Below are positions 1 through 10,778 of a DNA stretch of 64,000 nucleotides, in pieces. The stretch is taken from positions 124,001-188,000 of the forward strand of contig JADZBH010000042.1 of the NCBI GenBank assembly GCA_020852175.1. The letters are read 5' to 3'. Under the pieces are notes generated by a model. That model did no database searches. It was not told the origin of the DNA and saw nothing but the letters and a program-made list of their open reading frames with translations. Each line of letters starts with the position of its first letter. The first letter of the stretch is position 1. The translations under genes were made by a program, and so were the position numbers. This stretch comes from Bryobacterales bacterium (GTDB lineage: Bacteria; Acidobacteriota; Terriglobia; Bryobacterales; Bryobacteraceae).

Positions 1-3562
<3,562 letters not shown>

Positions 3563-3565
3563 GGA

Positions 3566-4780
3566 TCAACCTTTCTTGGCGGGCCTGTTCTTAACGGCAA
3601 GCTCGGCGCCGGTGACCAGCATGGGAAGGGAGCTGGTCACAACCAGGTCGCCCGGCTGAACGGAGGAGGCTCCGGCCTCGATGAGGCCGTCGAGTTCGAC
3701 TCCGGGCGAGATGCGGTGTTCGACGGCCTTGCCGTCGTGAATGGTGAAAATCTTGGTCAGTCCGGCCACCTGGAAGAGGGCTTCCTTGGGAACCATCACG
3801 GCATCGACGGCATGGGCGGCGACAAGTTGCACCTGCACGAACATGCCGGGCTTCAGGCGGGCGTCGTTCGAGGTAAGCCTGGCTTCGGCCTGGAGAGAGC
3901 GTGATCGCGGGTCGAGCGAGGGATTGATCTCGCGCACGACGGCTTTGAACGTGGCGCCCGGCACGGCGTCGGTTGTGAAGTTCAGCTCCGTGCCGGGGCG
4001 CACGGCCATGACCGCGGTTTCGGGAATGTCGGCGCGCAGCCGAAGCGGGTAGTTCTTCACGATGGTGAAGTAAGGGGCGTTTTCCTTGATGTACTGTCCG
4101 GGGGCGGCCATGCGCTCGCTGATCTGGCCGTCGAAGGGAGCGACGATGCGGGTATCGCGCAACCGCTTTTCGAGAATGCCGACATCGGCGCGGAGGGCTT
4201 CGATATTAGCAAGCTGAACCCGAAGGTCGTCGCGCATGCCGTCAAACGCCGCCTGGCGGGCCTGGTAGGCCTTTTCGATCTCCTCGAATCGCTCCTTGGC
4301 GATGTCGCCGGTGGCCACCAGCTTCCTGGCGCTCTCATATTTGAAACGGGCATCCAACATCTGAGCCTCGGCCTGCCGGATGGCGGGAGTGGATTCGGGA
4401 CGGACACCGGCTTGATTGGGCGTAAGGCCGATGCGGGCCATGGCCTGAGCCAGATTGGCGCGGCCGCGTTCCAGGTTCAACGCGATCTCGGTCTTTTGCA
4501 GTTCGGCCAGAAGCTGGCCCTTCTTCACATAGCTGCCAAAATCCACATAGACTCGCTCGACGCGCCCGGAAACCTCGGTGCTGACGTTGGTGGTCTCCTC
4601 CGGCGCGAGTGAACCGGTGATATTGACGATGCGCTCGACCTTACGGACCTCGGCCAGGCCCGCCGTGACCTCGATCTTAGGCGGGGGCGCCGAGGCTTTG
4701 ACTTCGGTAGGTGTTTCTTTTTTCGAGCAGCCGGCCGCGAACAGGACCGCCGCGAACAGAAAAGCTACATTGCGCTTCAT
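3566..4780 (-). CDS. Membrane fusion protein (periplasmic adaptor) of RND efflux pump, lipoprotein
   Basis: Periplasmic adaptor linking the RND permease to its outer membrane channel. The 404-residue protein starts with a lipoprotein signal peptide (FAAVLFAAGCSKK, lipobox Cys18). The order is that of HlyD/AcrA-type adaptors: a first biotinyl-lipoyl half (about 55-100, with YVKKGQLLAEL), a helical hairpin (about 105-215), a second lipoyl half (IVAPFDGQISERMAAPGQYI), a beta-barrel and a membrane-proximal domain. It lies 33 nt downstream of the TetR gene and 3 nt upstream of the pump, so the three genes almost certainly share a transcript. The substrate cannot be told from sequence. Confidence 0.93.
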   Translation of the reverse strand: MKRNVAFLFAAVLFAAGCSKKETPTEVKASAPPPKIEVTAGLAEVRKVERIVNITGSLAPEETTNVSTEVSGRVERVYVDFGSYVKKGQLLAELQKTEIALNLERGRANLAQAMARIGLTPNQAGVRPESTPAIRQAEAQMLDARFKYESARKLVATGDIAKERFEEIEKAYQARQAAFDGMRDDLRVQLANIEALRADVGILEKRLRDTRIVAPFDGQISERMAAPGQYIKENAPYFTIVKNYPLRLRADIPETAVMAVRPGTELNFTTDAVPGATFKAVVREINPSLDPRSRSLQAEARLTSNDARLKPGMFVQVQLVAAHAVDAVMVPKEALFQVAGLTKIFTIHDGKAVEHRISPGVELDGLIEAGASSVQPGDLVVTSSLPMLVTGAELAVKNRPAKKG

Positions 4781-4813
4781 AAGAAATGAGTTGCTCCGCA
4801 GAGTGAAAAGAGG

Positions 4814-5464
4814 TTAGGAACCAGGGATGTGAATGCCCCGGAGGAAGATATCCACCATCTGCCCGGTGACGGCCTCGCGGTCCAGCGAAGGACCGTGTGG
4901 ACAGTAGATGGAATGGATAGTGCCCAAATGGGCGAACATGCCGGCAAAAGCGCGAGCGGCCATCAGGGGGTCCATATTGCGGAAGGCTCCCTGCTCCATC
5001 CGCAGCTTGATGTAGCCGGTAATTACGTCATAGAACGGGAGAACGTGGTTTTCGTAGAAAAGTTCGCTGAGCTCGTGCCGCTCCAGGCTGCTGAACATGA
5101 GTAGGCGGCAAAAGCTTGGGTCGTCCAGATGCCAGGCGAGGATGCCCAAACCGAGCTGGGTGAAGAAGCCGCGATCGTCCCGGGCCGCGATGAAAGGGGC
5201 CAGAACTTCGCTGGCCGCCGAGGGGCCCCTGTGGGCCTTGGATTCGAGAAGAGCATTGTAGAGCTCGCTTTTAGTCTTAAAGTGTTGATAGAGAACCGGC
5301 TCCGTAACGCCCACATTATTAGCGAGTTCTCTGGTTGTCGTACCTCGAAACCCTTTGGCGGCAAACAATTCGGCGGCAGCATCCACAATGGCTGTGCGGC
5401 GTTCGCCGGAGGTCATTCGCGGGCGGCTGGGGGGAACGGAAGCGGGGCTTTGGGATGCGGTCAT
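4814..5464 (-). CDS. TetR/AcrR-family transcriptional regulator of the efflux operon
   Basis: A 216-residue dimeric repressor. The N-terminal helix-turn-helix is clear (about residues 28-70: FRGTTTRELANNVGVTEPVL then YQHFKTKSELY). The C-terminal part is the variable ligand-binding helical domain with a TetR_C-like core. It is the first gene of a minus-strand operon with the adaptor and RND-OMF genes. A 24-bp imperfect palindrome lies 18 to 41 bp before its start codon, so autoregulation of the whole pump operon is likely. The start is the ATG at 5464; the first 15 residues are Ser/Pro-rich and may be poorly conserved, so MTSGERRTAI (Met17) is a possible alternative. Confidence 0.92.
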   Translation of the reverse strand: MTASQSPASVPPSRPRMTSGERRTAIVDAAAELFAAKGFRGTTTRELANNVGVTEPVLYQHFKTKSELYNALLESKAHRGPSAASEVLAPFIAARDDRGFFTQLGLGILAWHLDDPSFCRLLMFSSLERHELSELFYENHVLPFYDVITGYIKLRMEQGAFRNMDPLMAARAFAGMFAHLGTIHSIYCPHGPSLDREAVTGQMVDIFLRGIHIPGS

Positions 5465-5470
5465 GCTCAG

Positions 5471-5516
5471 CTAAGCAAACACTAACTTAGCGATTGCTAG
5501 GTTAGCATACGCTAGG
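5471..5516. promoter_or_regulatory. Probable TetR operator: 24-bp palindrome plus flanking repeated half-sites
   Basis: The core at 5482-5505 is an imperfect palindrome, CTAACTTAGCGA facing TTGCTAGGTTAG, with 10 of 12 base pairs matching. Two similar 15-bp blocks run directly one after another on the plus strand (TTAGCGATTGCTAGG from 5487 and TTAGCATACGCTAGG from 5502). A related inverted block (CTAAGCAAACACTAA) occupies 5471-5485. Together these make three adjacent dyad-like sites at 15-16 bp spacing, directly upstream of the TetR start codon (5464). The location and the palindrome length are those of an autoregulatory TetR-family operator. Binding itself is inferred. Confidence 0.7.
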
Positions 5517-5729
5517 CACCACTGTCGAGAGGGATGGGGTAAGAAAAATGGACGGAGAGGTACTGTTTCGGAATCTGTCGCCGTTTCTGAGATCGCCGGA
5601 ACACGCGCGATTGGCTGCCGAACGACGTTCGCACTTCCGGGGAATTTCGCCAACGTAGCGAAGCTTACAGTTCCAGAAATTTTGAGGATATGGACGGTAA
5701 CATCTGGGTCAATTTTTCAAAATTTTCAC
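5517..5729. other. Intergenic stretch without a recognised gene
   Basis: Between the TetR operator and the poly-G promoter region I see no convincing coding sequence or RNA fold. A short minus-strand open frame here has no ribosome binding site and would overlap the operator. The AT content rises towards 5710-5730, consistent with promoter DNA for the next gene. Confidence 0.5.
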
Positions 5730-5759
5730 TTGAAACAAGCTACGGGGGGGGGGCATACT
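5730..5759 (+). promoter_or_regulatory. Candidate promoter with a G10 tract in its spacer (possible contingency locus)
   Basis: TTGAAA (5730-5735) and CATACT (5754-5759) could serve as -35 and -10 boxes separated by 18 bp. Ten consecutive G residues (5744-5753) form the end of that spacer. Loss of one G would give the optimal 17-bp spacing. A GAGGA ribosome binding site (5769-5773) and the ATG at 5780 follow closely. Homopolymeric G tracts in promoter spacers are a known source of slipped-strand phase variation in other bacteria. Here that is inference from sequence layout only. Confidence 0.4.
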
Positions 5760-5779
5760 GTCCCCGTCGAGGATCACGC

Positions 5780-6280
5780 ATGAACTACAAAAACTATCCG
5801 CTGCACGGTCTACTGGCTATCGGCGTCATTCTCATTGTGACGGCCGTAGCCCTTCTCCACATCACGAAACAGCCCGCCAAGGCATACCCCATGTTTGACG
5901 AGCGCGGGCGCACGTTACCCAATCTCTTTCACGGCATCCCAGCGGACCAGCGCTTCATCCCTCCCAGTTCGTCAAGTCTCAAAGTGCGTGTTTGCAGGTT
6001 ACCCTTTGCCCGGGACTTTCTGGGAGCAGTCCGGCGGCATATTCCATTTGCCAACGTGAGCGCCTTTTCGTGTGGTGGAGGCGGGGGTTGTGGTGGACAT
6101 TATATGGTTGATTACGCTCCACCTTGCACTGGCAGCGGCTCGGGATGTGGGAGCGGGTATGCAAACGCCTACTATTCAGCTCCTGGGCAAGCCGGTTACT
6201 GCGATGGATCAAGAATCACGGGCAACGACGCGTGCGATGGATGCACATGCGAAGATGCGTCCTGTAACTCCTGCCCATAG
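5780..6280 (+). CDS. Small secreted or membrane-anchored Gly/Cys-rich protein, family not recognised
   Basis: A 166-residue protein. I chose the ATG at 5780 because GAGGA lies 6 nt upstream and the product then begins MNYKNYPLHGLLAIGVILIV, a good signal-anchor. An in-frame ATG at 5690 would place the G10 tract inside the coding region. The mature part has a proline-rich middle and a C-terminal half of about 70 residues with ten of the eleven cysteines in a Gly/Ser/Tyr-rich setting, ending CDGCTCEDASCNSCP. Such a pattern suggests a disulfide-rich or modified exported polypeptide. It is followed 50 bp later by another exported protein gene with which it may be cotranscribed. I do not recognise the family and assign no function. 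Confidence 0.7.
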   Translation: MNYKNYPLHGLLAIGVILIVTAVALLHITKQPAKAYPMFDERGRTLPNLFHGIPADQRFIPPSSSSLKVRVCRLPFARDFLGAVRRHIPFANVSAFSCGGGGGCGGHYMVDYAPPCTGSGSGCGSGYANAYYSAPGQAGYCDGSRITGNDACDGCTCEDASCNSCP

Positions 6281-6330
6281 GGCCAACAGTCGATATCACA
6301 TAAGTTATGACCTGAAAGGAGAAGTCCAAA

Positions 6331-7317
6331 ATGTTCCGTATAGAGTCCATGAAAACACTGTCATTCCCCTGCAATCTGGCGTTCTGCACCCTGCTCACCG
6401 TGGCGGCGGCGCCGGCCATTCATGGCGAATCGTCCACCGGCCGAAGCAACACGGTCGTCCTGCCGAGCGACATCCGGAACGTGGGGCACAAGTTCTGGTC
6501 GAACGGCTTCCTCGCCGTTCGGGAGATCGACGGCGCTACGTTACACTTACATGACCGCGCCGGTAAGCGGTTATGGACGACGAAGCTGACGGTTCCAGAG
6601 GCGGCACGCGCCAGCGTCTTCCCTGTGACGATCTGGCCCGATGGGTCGGTGGTGGCTGGCGGCGGCGGTGTTTCGGCGGACGGGGTGCGTACCGCCTTCC
6701 TTGCCTTTATCAGCCCAGCGGGAGAGATCACCCGGTTGGTGCGGACAGCGCCGTTTGTTGCGCAACACCTGACTGTGGCGCGGGATGGGTCGCTCTGGGC
6801 GTTCGGACGGGTGTTCGGCGATTGGGGCGAAACGAAAGATAAGCCTCATATGATGGTGCGGAAGTACTCGCGGGATGGAAGCGAGTTGGGGGCGGTGCTG
6901 CCCAGGGCAGCCTTCCCCGATTGGCCCCATCCGGCGAAGGAGGCGGCGATGGCCGGATGGAGGGACCGCGTGGGGTTTGTCACCATGGACGGCGAGTGGG
7001 TGGAGATCTCGACGGAGACCGGCGAGCAGGTGTTCCGCCGGAAGCTGGCGCAGCCGAAAGGGTTCCGGCTCCACGGAGCGGCGTACGGTCCGGAGGGCGA
7101 CCTCTATCTAAGTGGAAGGGCACGCGATGCGGCCAATAAGGCCATTCAGGTCTACGCGCGGCTCGACCGGGCCAGCGGGACATGGATCGACGTGACGCCA
7201 TCCGCGAATGGCACGCCTTACAGCGGCTTGACGATCGTGGGCGCCGAGGGCGATTCGGTGGTGTTGGGGAGTGGGGAAGCCGAGGTTCAGTTGGTTCCCT
7301 TCGCGCGGCTGCGGTAG
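6331..7317 (+). CDS. Exported protein of unknown function, possibly a beta-propeller
   Basis: A 328-residue protein with a plausible signal peptide (hydrophobic core LAFCTLLTVAAAPAIHG). AAGGAG at 6316-6321 supports the ATG at 6331; Met7 is an alternative. The sequence repeats short beta-rich segments with a pattern like VTIWPDGSVVAGGGGV, LTVARDGSLWAFGRVF and AAYGPEGDLYLSGRAR. These resemble blades of NHL/6-bladed propeller proteins, though the repeats are too divergent to be sure. It follows the Cys-rich protein gene on the same strand. Confidence 0.7.
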   Translation: MFRIESMKTLSFPCNLAFCTLLTVAAAPAIHGESSTGRSNTVVLPSDIRNVGHKFWSNGFLAVREIDGATLHLHDRAGKRLWTTKLTVPEAARASVFPVTIWPDGSVVAGGGGVSADGVRTAFLAFISPAGEITRLVRTAPFVAQHLTVARDGSLWAFGRVFGDWGETKDKPHMMVRKYSRDGSELGAVLPRAAFPDWPHPAKEAAMAGWRDRVGFVTMDGEWVEISTETGEQVFRRKLAQPKGFRLHGAAYGPEGDLYLSGRARDAANKAIQVYARLDRASGTWIDVTPSANGTPYSGLTIVGAEGDSVVLGSGEAEVQLVPFARLR

Positions 7318-7390
7318 GAGCCCTTCTCTTTCCAGTTGAAAAAGCAGGGCCGCGGCATCCTGCGGTCCTCATGTTAGACTGCAAGCGAGC

Positions 7391-8764
7391 GTGTTCAGCC
7401 GACACCACCGTAAGGTCAAGTTGTTGTTTGCGCTAGCCGATGTGGCGCTGGCGGCGCTGGCATTCTGGGCGGCCTACGAAGCGCGGAAATGGCTGCCGCT
7501 GGAGCGGGAGTTTTTCCTGCCCGGCGAGGCGATGGCCCTGCTGGTGGGGTTTTCCTGCCTGGTGTGGCCGGCGGCGGGGTACTGGCTGGGGACGTATGAG
7601 CGGCTGGATTCGGCGCATCCCCGCGTGATTCTGCGCGATAGCTGGAAGCAGAGCGCTTTCGGCATCATCGCCCTGATCCTGTTTCAATTTCTGCTGCGGA
7701 TGGACCTCAGCCGTCTGTTCCTGGCCATGCTGGGAGCCAGCAGTTGGCTGTTCCTGCTTCTGTTCCGGCTGAACGCGGGCCGCCTGGTGGGGTGGATCCG
7801 GAGCGGCTTTGGCGCGCCTCATTATGTATTGGTGGTGGGCAGCGGGGAGCGGGCGCGGCGTCTGCAGGAACTGATCCAGGGCAGCGAACGGTTCGGCATC
7901 CGGCTGGCGGGCGCCATGGAGGAAGCGGCGGCGTGCGAACCGGAACGGGTGAGGGCTCTGGTGGAGCGGCAGGTGATCGACGAGATCATCTTCTGCGTCG
8001 AGAGTTCGCGCCTGCACACGCTGGAAGACACGATGCTGTTTTGCGACGAGATAGGCGTGCGCACCCGCGTGGCGGTGGACTTTTTCCCTCACGTGAACAG
8101 CGATGTCTACCTGGACCGGCTGGCGCATCTGCCGCTGCTCACCTTCTCGGCGGCGCCTCATGACGAAATCCTGTTGTTCCTGAAGCGGAGTACCGATGTC
8201 GTGCTGGCCGCTTTGGCGCTGGTGGCGGCTCTGCCCGTGATGGCGCTCATCGTGCTTCTCATCAAGCTGAGTTCGCCGGGACCGGCCATCTTCCGGCAGA
8301 CACGTTGCGGCCTGAACGGACGGCGGTTCGTGTTCTATAAGTTCCGCTCCATGGTGATGAACGCCGAGGAGATGAAGACCGAACTTGCGCATTTGAACGT
8401 CAAGGACGTGGCATTCAAGATTCCGAACGACCCCCGGCAGACGGCGCTGGGGCGGTGGCTGCGGCGGTTTTCCATCGACGAGTGGCCCCAGTTATGGAAC
8501 GTGTTGAAAGGCGACATGTCGCTGGTGGGCCCGCGGCCGGCTGTGCCGGAGGAGGTGGAGCGCTACCAGTCGTGGCAGCGGCGGCGGTTGCGGATGCGGC
8601 CTGGGCTGACGTGCCTGTGGGCGCTGGAAGGCCGCGATGCGTTGGACTTTGAAACGTGGATGCGGAAGGACATGGAATACATCGACAACTGGTCGCTCGG
8701 GCTGGACTGGAAGATTATGCTGCTGACCATTCCGCGGGTGATGAGTGGAAAAGGAGCCCACTAG
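7391..8764 (+). CDS. Polyprenyl-phosphate sugar-1-phosphate transferase (WbaP/WcaJ-like) for exopolysaccharide synthesis
   Basis: This enzyme class transfers a sugar-1-phosphate from a nucleotide sugar to undecaprenyl phosphate, the first step of exopolysaccharide or O-antigen assembly. The 457-residue protein (GTG start) has about four N-terminal membrane helices and a nucleotide-binding-like middle (VLVVGSGERARRLQELI). After a further membrane helix (about 275-295) comes the bacterial sugar transferase domain, with KRSTDVVLAALALVAALPVM, YKFRSMVMNAE, RRFSIDEWPQLWNVLKGDMS and LVGPRP. It precedes the phosphoribosyltransferase gene by 2 nt. No other polysaccharide genes are in the window, so the sugar and polymer are unknown. 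Confidence 0.88.
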   Translation: MFSRHHRKVKLLFALADVALAALAFWAAYEARKWLPLEREFFLPGEAMALLVGFSCLVWPAAGYWLGTYERLDSAHPRVILRDSWKQSAFGIIALILFQFLLRMDLSRLFLAMLGASSWLFLLLFRLNAGRLVGWIRSGFGAPHYVLVVGSGERARRLQELIQGSERFGIRLAGAMEEAAACEPERVRALVERQVIDEIIFCVESSRLHTLEDTMLFCDEIGVRTRVAVDFFPHVNSDVYLDRLAHLPLLTFSAAPHDEILLFLKRSTDVVLAALALVAALPVMALIVLLIKLSSPGPAIFRQTRCGLNGRRFVFYKFRSMVMNAEEMKTELAHLNVKDVAFKIPNDPRQTALGRWLRRFSIDEWPQLWNVLKGDMSLVGPRPAVPEEVERYQSWQRRRLRMRPGLTCLWALEGRDALDFETWMRKDMEYIDNWSLGLDWKIMLLTIPRVMSGKGAH

Positions 8765-8766
8765 TC

Positions 8767-9381
8767 ATGCATCTGGTGCCGACACAGGACGAGGTGGTGG
8801 CGCTGCTGCGCAAGACCGGTGCGCTGCGCGACGGCTTCTTCGAGTATCCGGGCGGGCTGTATTCGAACCAGTATTTACAGGTGGCGCTGGCCATGAGTTC
8901 GTTCCAGGCCCAGAAGACATTGAGCGTGGGGTTGAGCCGGCTGGTGCGGACCGACCCCGAGATCCGGGCGTCGATTCCGGAACTGTCGATCGTGACGCCG
9001 GCAACGGGCGGCCTGCCCGTGGCCTATGGCGTGTGCGAGGCCCTGCGCGCCCGCCGCGTGTATTGGGCCGAGCGCAACAACGACGACGAGCCGTTGCGTT
9101 TCCGGCAGTTTCTGGAGTTGGAACCCGGCGAGAAGGTCTTGCTGGTGGACGATATTCTGCGTAGCGGACAGAAGTTGACGGAACTGAAGCGGCTGGTGGA
9201 ACAGCAAGGCGGCGAGGTGATGGGCCTGGCCGTGGTGGTGTTCCAGCCGAACCCTCACTGCGCGAACTTCGGTTCCCTGCCCTTCTTTTATCTGGCCAAG
9301 CTGGACTCGTTGTATTGCTCGGACCGCGACTCATGCGCCCTGGTCGCGCCCGGACAAACGGCCGTGAAGGTACGGCAGTAG
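8767..9381 (+). CDS. Phosphoribosyltransferase, orotate phosphoribosyltransferase-like
   Basis: A 204-residue type I phosphoribosyltransferase. The PRPP loop is VLLVDDILRSG (about residue 125), and an upstream TPATGGLPVAYG turn follows OPRT-like folds. AAGGAG (8751-8756) and the 2-nt spacing to the preceding stop set the ATG at 8767. The final 30 residues (CSDRDSCALVAPGQTAVKV) suggest a small cysteine-containing tail. By fold it would convert a base and PRPP to a nucleotide, most simply orotate to OMP, but no other pyrimidine gene is next to it. Purine salvage is an alternative. Confidence 0.75.
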   Translation: MHLVPTQDEVVALLRKTGALRDGFFEYPGGLYSNQYLQVALAMSSFQAQKTLSVGLSRLVRTDPEIRASIPELSIVTPATGGLPVAYGVCEALRARRVYWAERNNDDEPLRFRQFLELEPGEKVLLVDDILRSGQKLTELKRLVEQQGGEVMGLAVVVFQPNPHCANFGSLPFFYLAKLDSLYCSDRDSCALVAPGQTAVKVRQ

Positions 9382-9440
9382 CCGCCCCTGGCGTGGAGTG
9401 CGCGCGCGGCGGACTGCCGGTGTAGCACAATGTGGGAACG

Positions 9441-10778
9441 ATGAAACGCCTGTTGATCTTCGTTCTGCTTCCTTGCGCGGCGCTAGCCGCGGAGTACCGG
9501 GCCGGGGTGGCCACGGTGGACATCACGCCGAAGGAGAAGGTATGGCTGAGCGGTTATGCCAGCCGCACCAAGCCCGCCGAGGGTACGTTGCAGGCGCTGC
9601 ACGCCAAGGCGCTGGCCCTCGAGGACAAAAAGGGAACGCGCGTGGTGATGGTGACCACGGACCTGGTGGGGCTGCCGCGCATGATCACCGATGCCGTGGC
9701 GGCGCGTTTGGCCAAGGAGCATGGCATCGAACGGGCGCGCGTGGTGTTCAACAGCTCGCACACGCATACCGGTCCGGTAGTGCGGCCCAACCTGTCCACC
9801 ATGTACAACCTGGCGCCGGAGATGGATGCAAAGCTGGCGGACTATGGCAGGAACCTGGCCGCGAACCTATACACAGTGGCGGCGGCGGCGTTGGGACAGA
9901 TGAAACCGGCCAGCCTGCGCTACGCCGAGGGGACGGCGAAGTTCGCCATCAATCGCCGCGAGGGCCCGTCCGGAAGCGTGAAGCTCGGCGTGAACCCGAA
10001 GGGACCGGTGGACCATACGGTGCCTGTGCTGGTGGCCGCGGGCGAGGACGGCAAACCTATCGCGGTGCTGTTCGGCTACACCTGCCACAACACGACGCTG
10101 ACGGGCGAACATTATTTGTTCAGCGGCGACTATGCCGGCTTTGCCCAGGCCGAGGTGGAGCAAGCCGTGCCAGGCGCGACCGCACTGTTCATGATCTTGT
10201 GCGGCGCCGATCAGAACCCGAATCCTCGAAGCACGGAAGCGGCGGCACGGGCGCATGGCCACGAGCTGGCAGAAAGCGTGCGCGCAGCCCTGGCGGGCCC
10301 GGGCGCGGCGGTGAAAGGCAACCTGCGGGCCGCCTACCAGACGATTCAACTGCGCTTCCGCCCGCACACGCGCGAGGACTTCGAGCGCGAGGCGCAGAGC
10401 AAGAACCGTTACGAAGTGAACCGGGCCAAGGCGATGCTGCTGGCCTATGACTCGGGCTCGCCGGTACGTTCCACGCCCTACCCGGTGCAGGCGATCCGGC
10501 TGGGGAACGGCCCGGTGGTGGTGGCGCTGGGCGGCGAGGTGGTGGTGGACTACCAGCTTAAAATCAAGCAGACTTACCCTAGGACCAAGGTGATCGTTGC
10601 GGGTTACTCGAACGATGTCATGAGTTACATTCCGAGCGTGCGGGTGTTGCGCGAGGGAGGTTATGAGGCCGAATCGAGCATGATCTATTACGGAATGCCG
10701 GGGCCGTACACGGAAGAGGTCGAGGAGTCGATCCTGGGCTCCGTCCGGTCCGTGATGAAGAGGGTTGGCATCAAATAA
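9441..10778 (+). CDS. Neutral/alkaline ceramidase-like (PF04734) exported hydrolase
   Basis: A 445-residue exported protein with a clear signal peptide (MKRLLIFVLLPCAALAAEY); the nearby GTG at 9432 would add three residues. The family hallmarks are the start of the mature chain (AGVATVDITPKEKVWLSGYA) and the metal-binding NSSHTHTGPVV motif. True ceramidases carry a catalytic serine in GDxSPN. Here the matching stretch reads CGADQNPNPR, without that serine, so amidase action on ceramide is doubtful and another ester or amide substrate is possible. The stop codon overlaps the next start (TAATG), so translation is coupled. Confidence 0.85.
   Translation: MKRLLIFVLLPCAALAAEYRAGVATVDITPKEKVWLSGYASRTKPAEGTLQALHAKALALEDKKGTRVVMVTTDLVGLPRMITDAVAARLAKEHGIERARVVFNSSHTHTGPVVRPNLSTMYNLAPEMDAKLADYGRNLAANLYTVAAAALGQMKPASLRYAEGTAKFAINRREGPSGSVKLGVNPKGPVDHTVPVLVAAGEDGKPIAVLFGYTCHNTTLTGEHYLFSGDYAGFAQAEVEQAVPGATALFMILCGADQNPNPRSTEAAARAHGHELAESVRAALAGPGAAVKGNLRAAYQTIQLRFRPHTREDFEREAQSKNRYEVNRAKAMLLAYDSGSPVRSTPYPVQAIRLGNGPVVVALGGEVVVDYQLKIKQTYPRTKVIVAGYSNDVMSYIPSVRVLREGGYEAESSMIYYGMPGPYTEEVEESILGSVRSVMKRVGIK

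Noticed and set aside
5471..5653. Minus-strand 60-residue open frame between TetR and the Cys-rich protein
   Set aside because: It overlaps the operator, lacks a ribosome binding site and has no recognisable features.
7330..7390. Terminator or promoter between the propeller-like gene and the sugar transferase gene
   Set aside because: A weak GCAGG/CCTGC stem has no T-tract, and TAGACT has no matching -35 box at proper distance.
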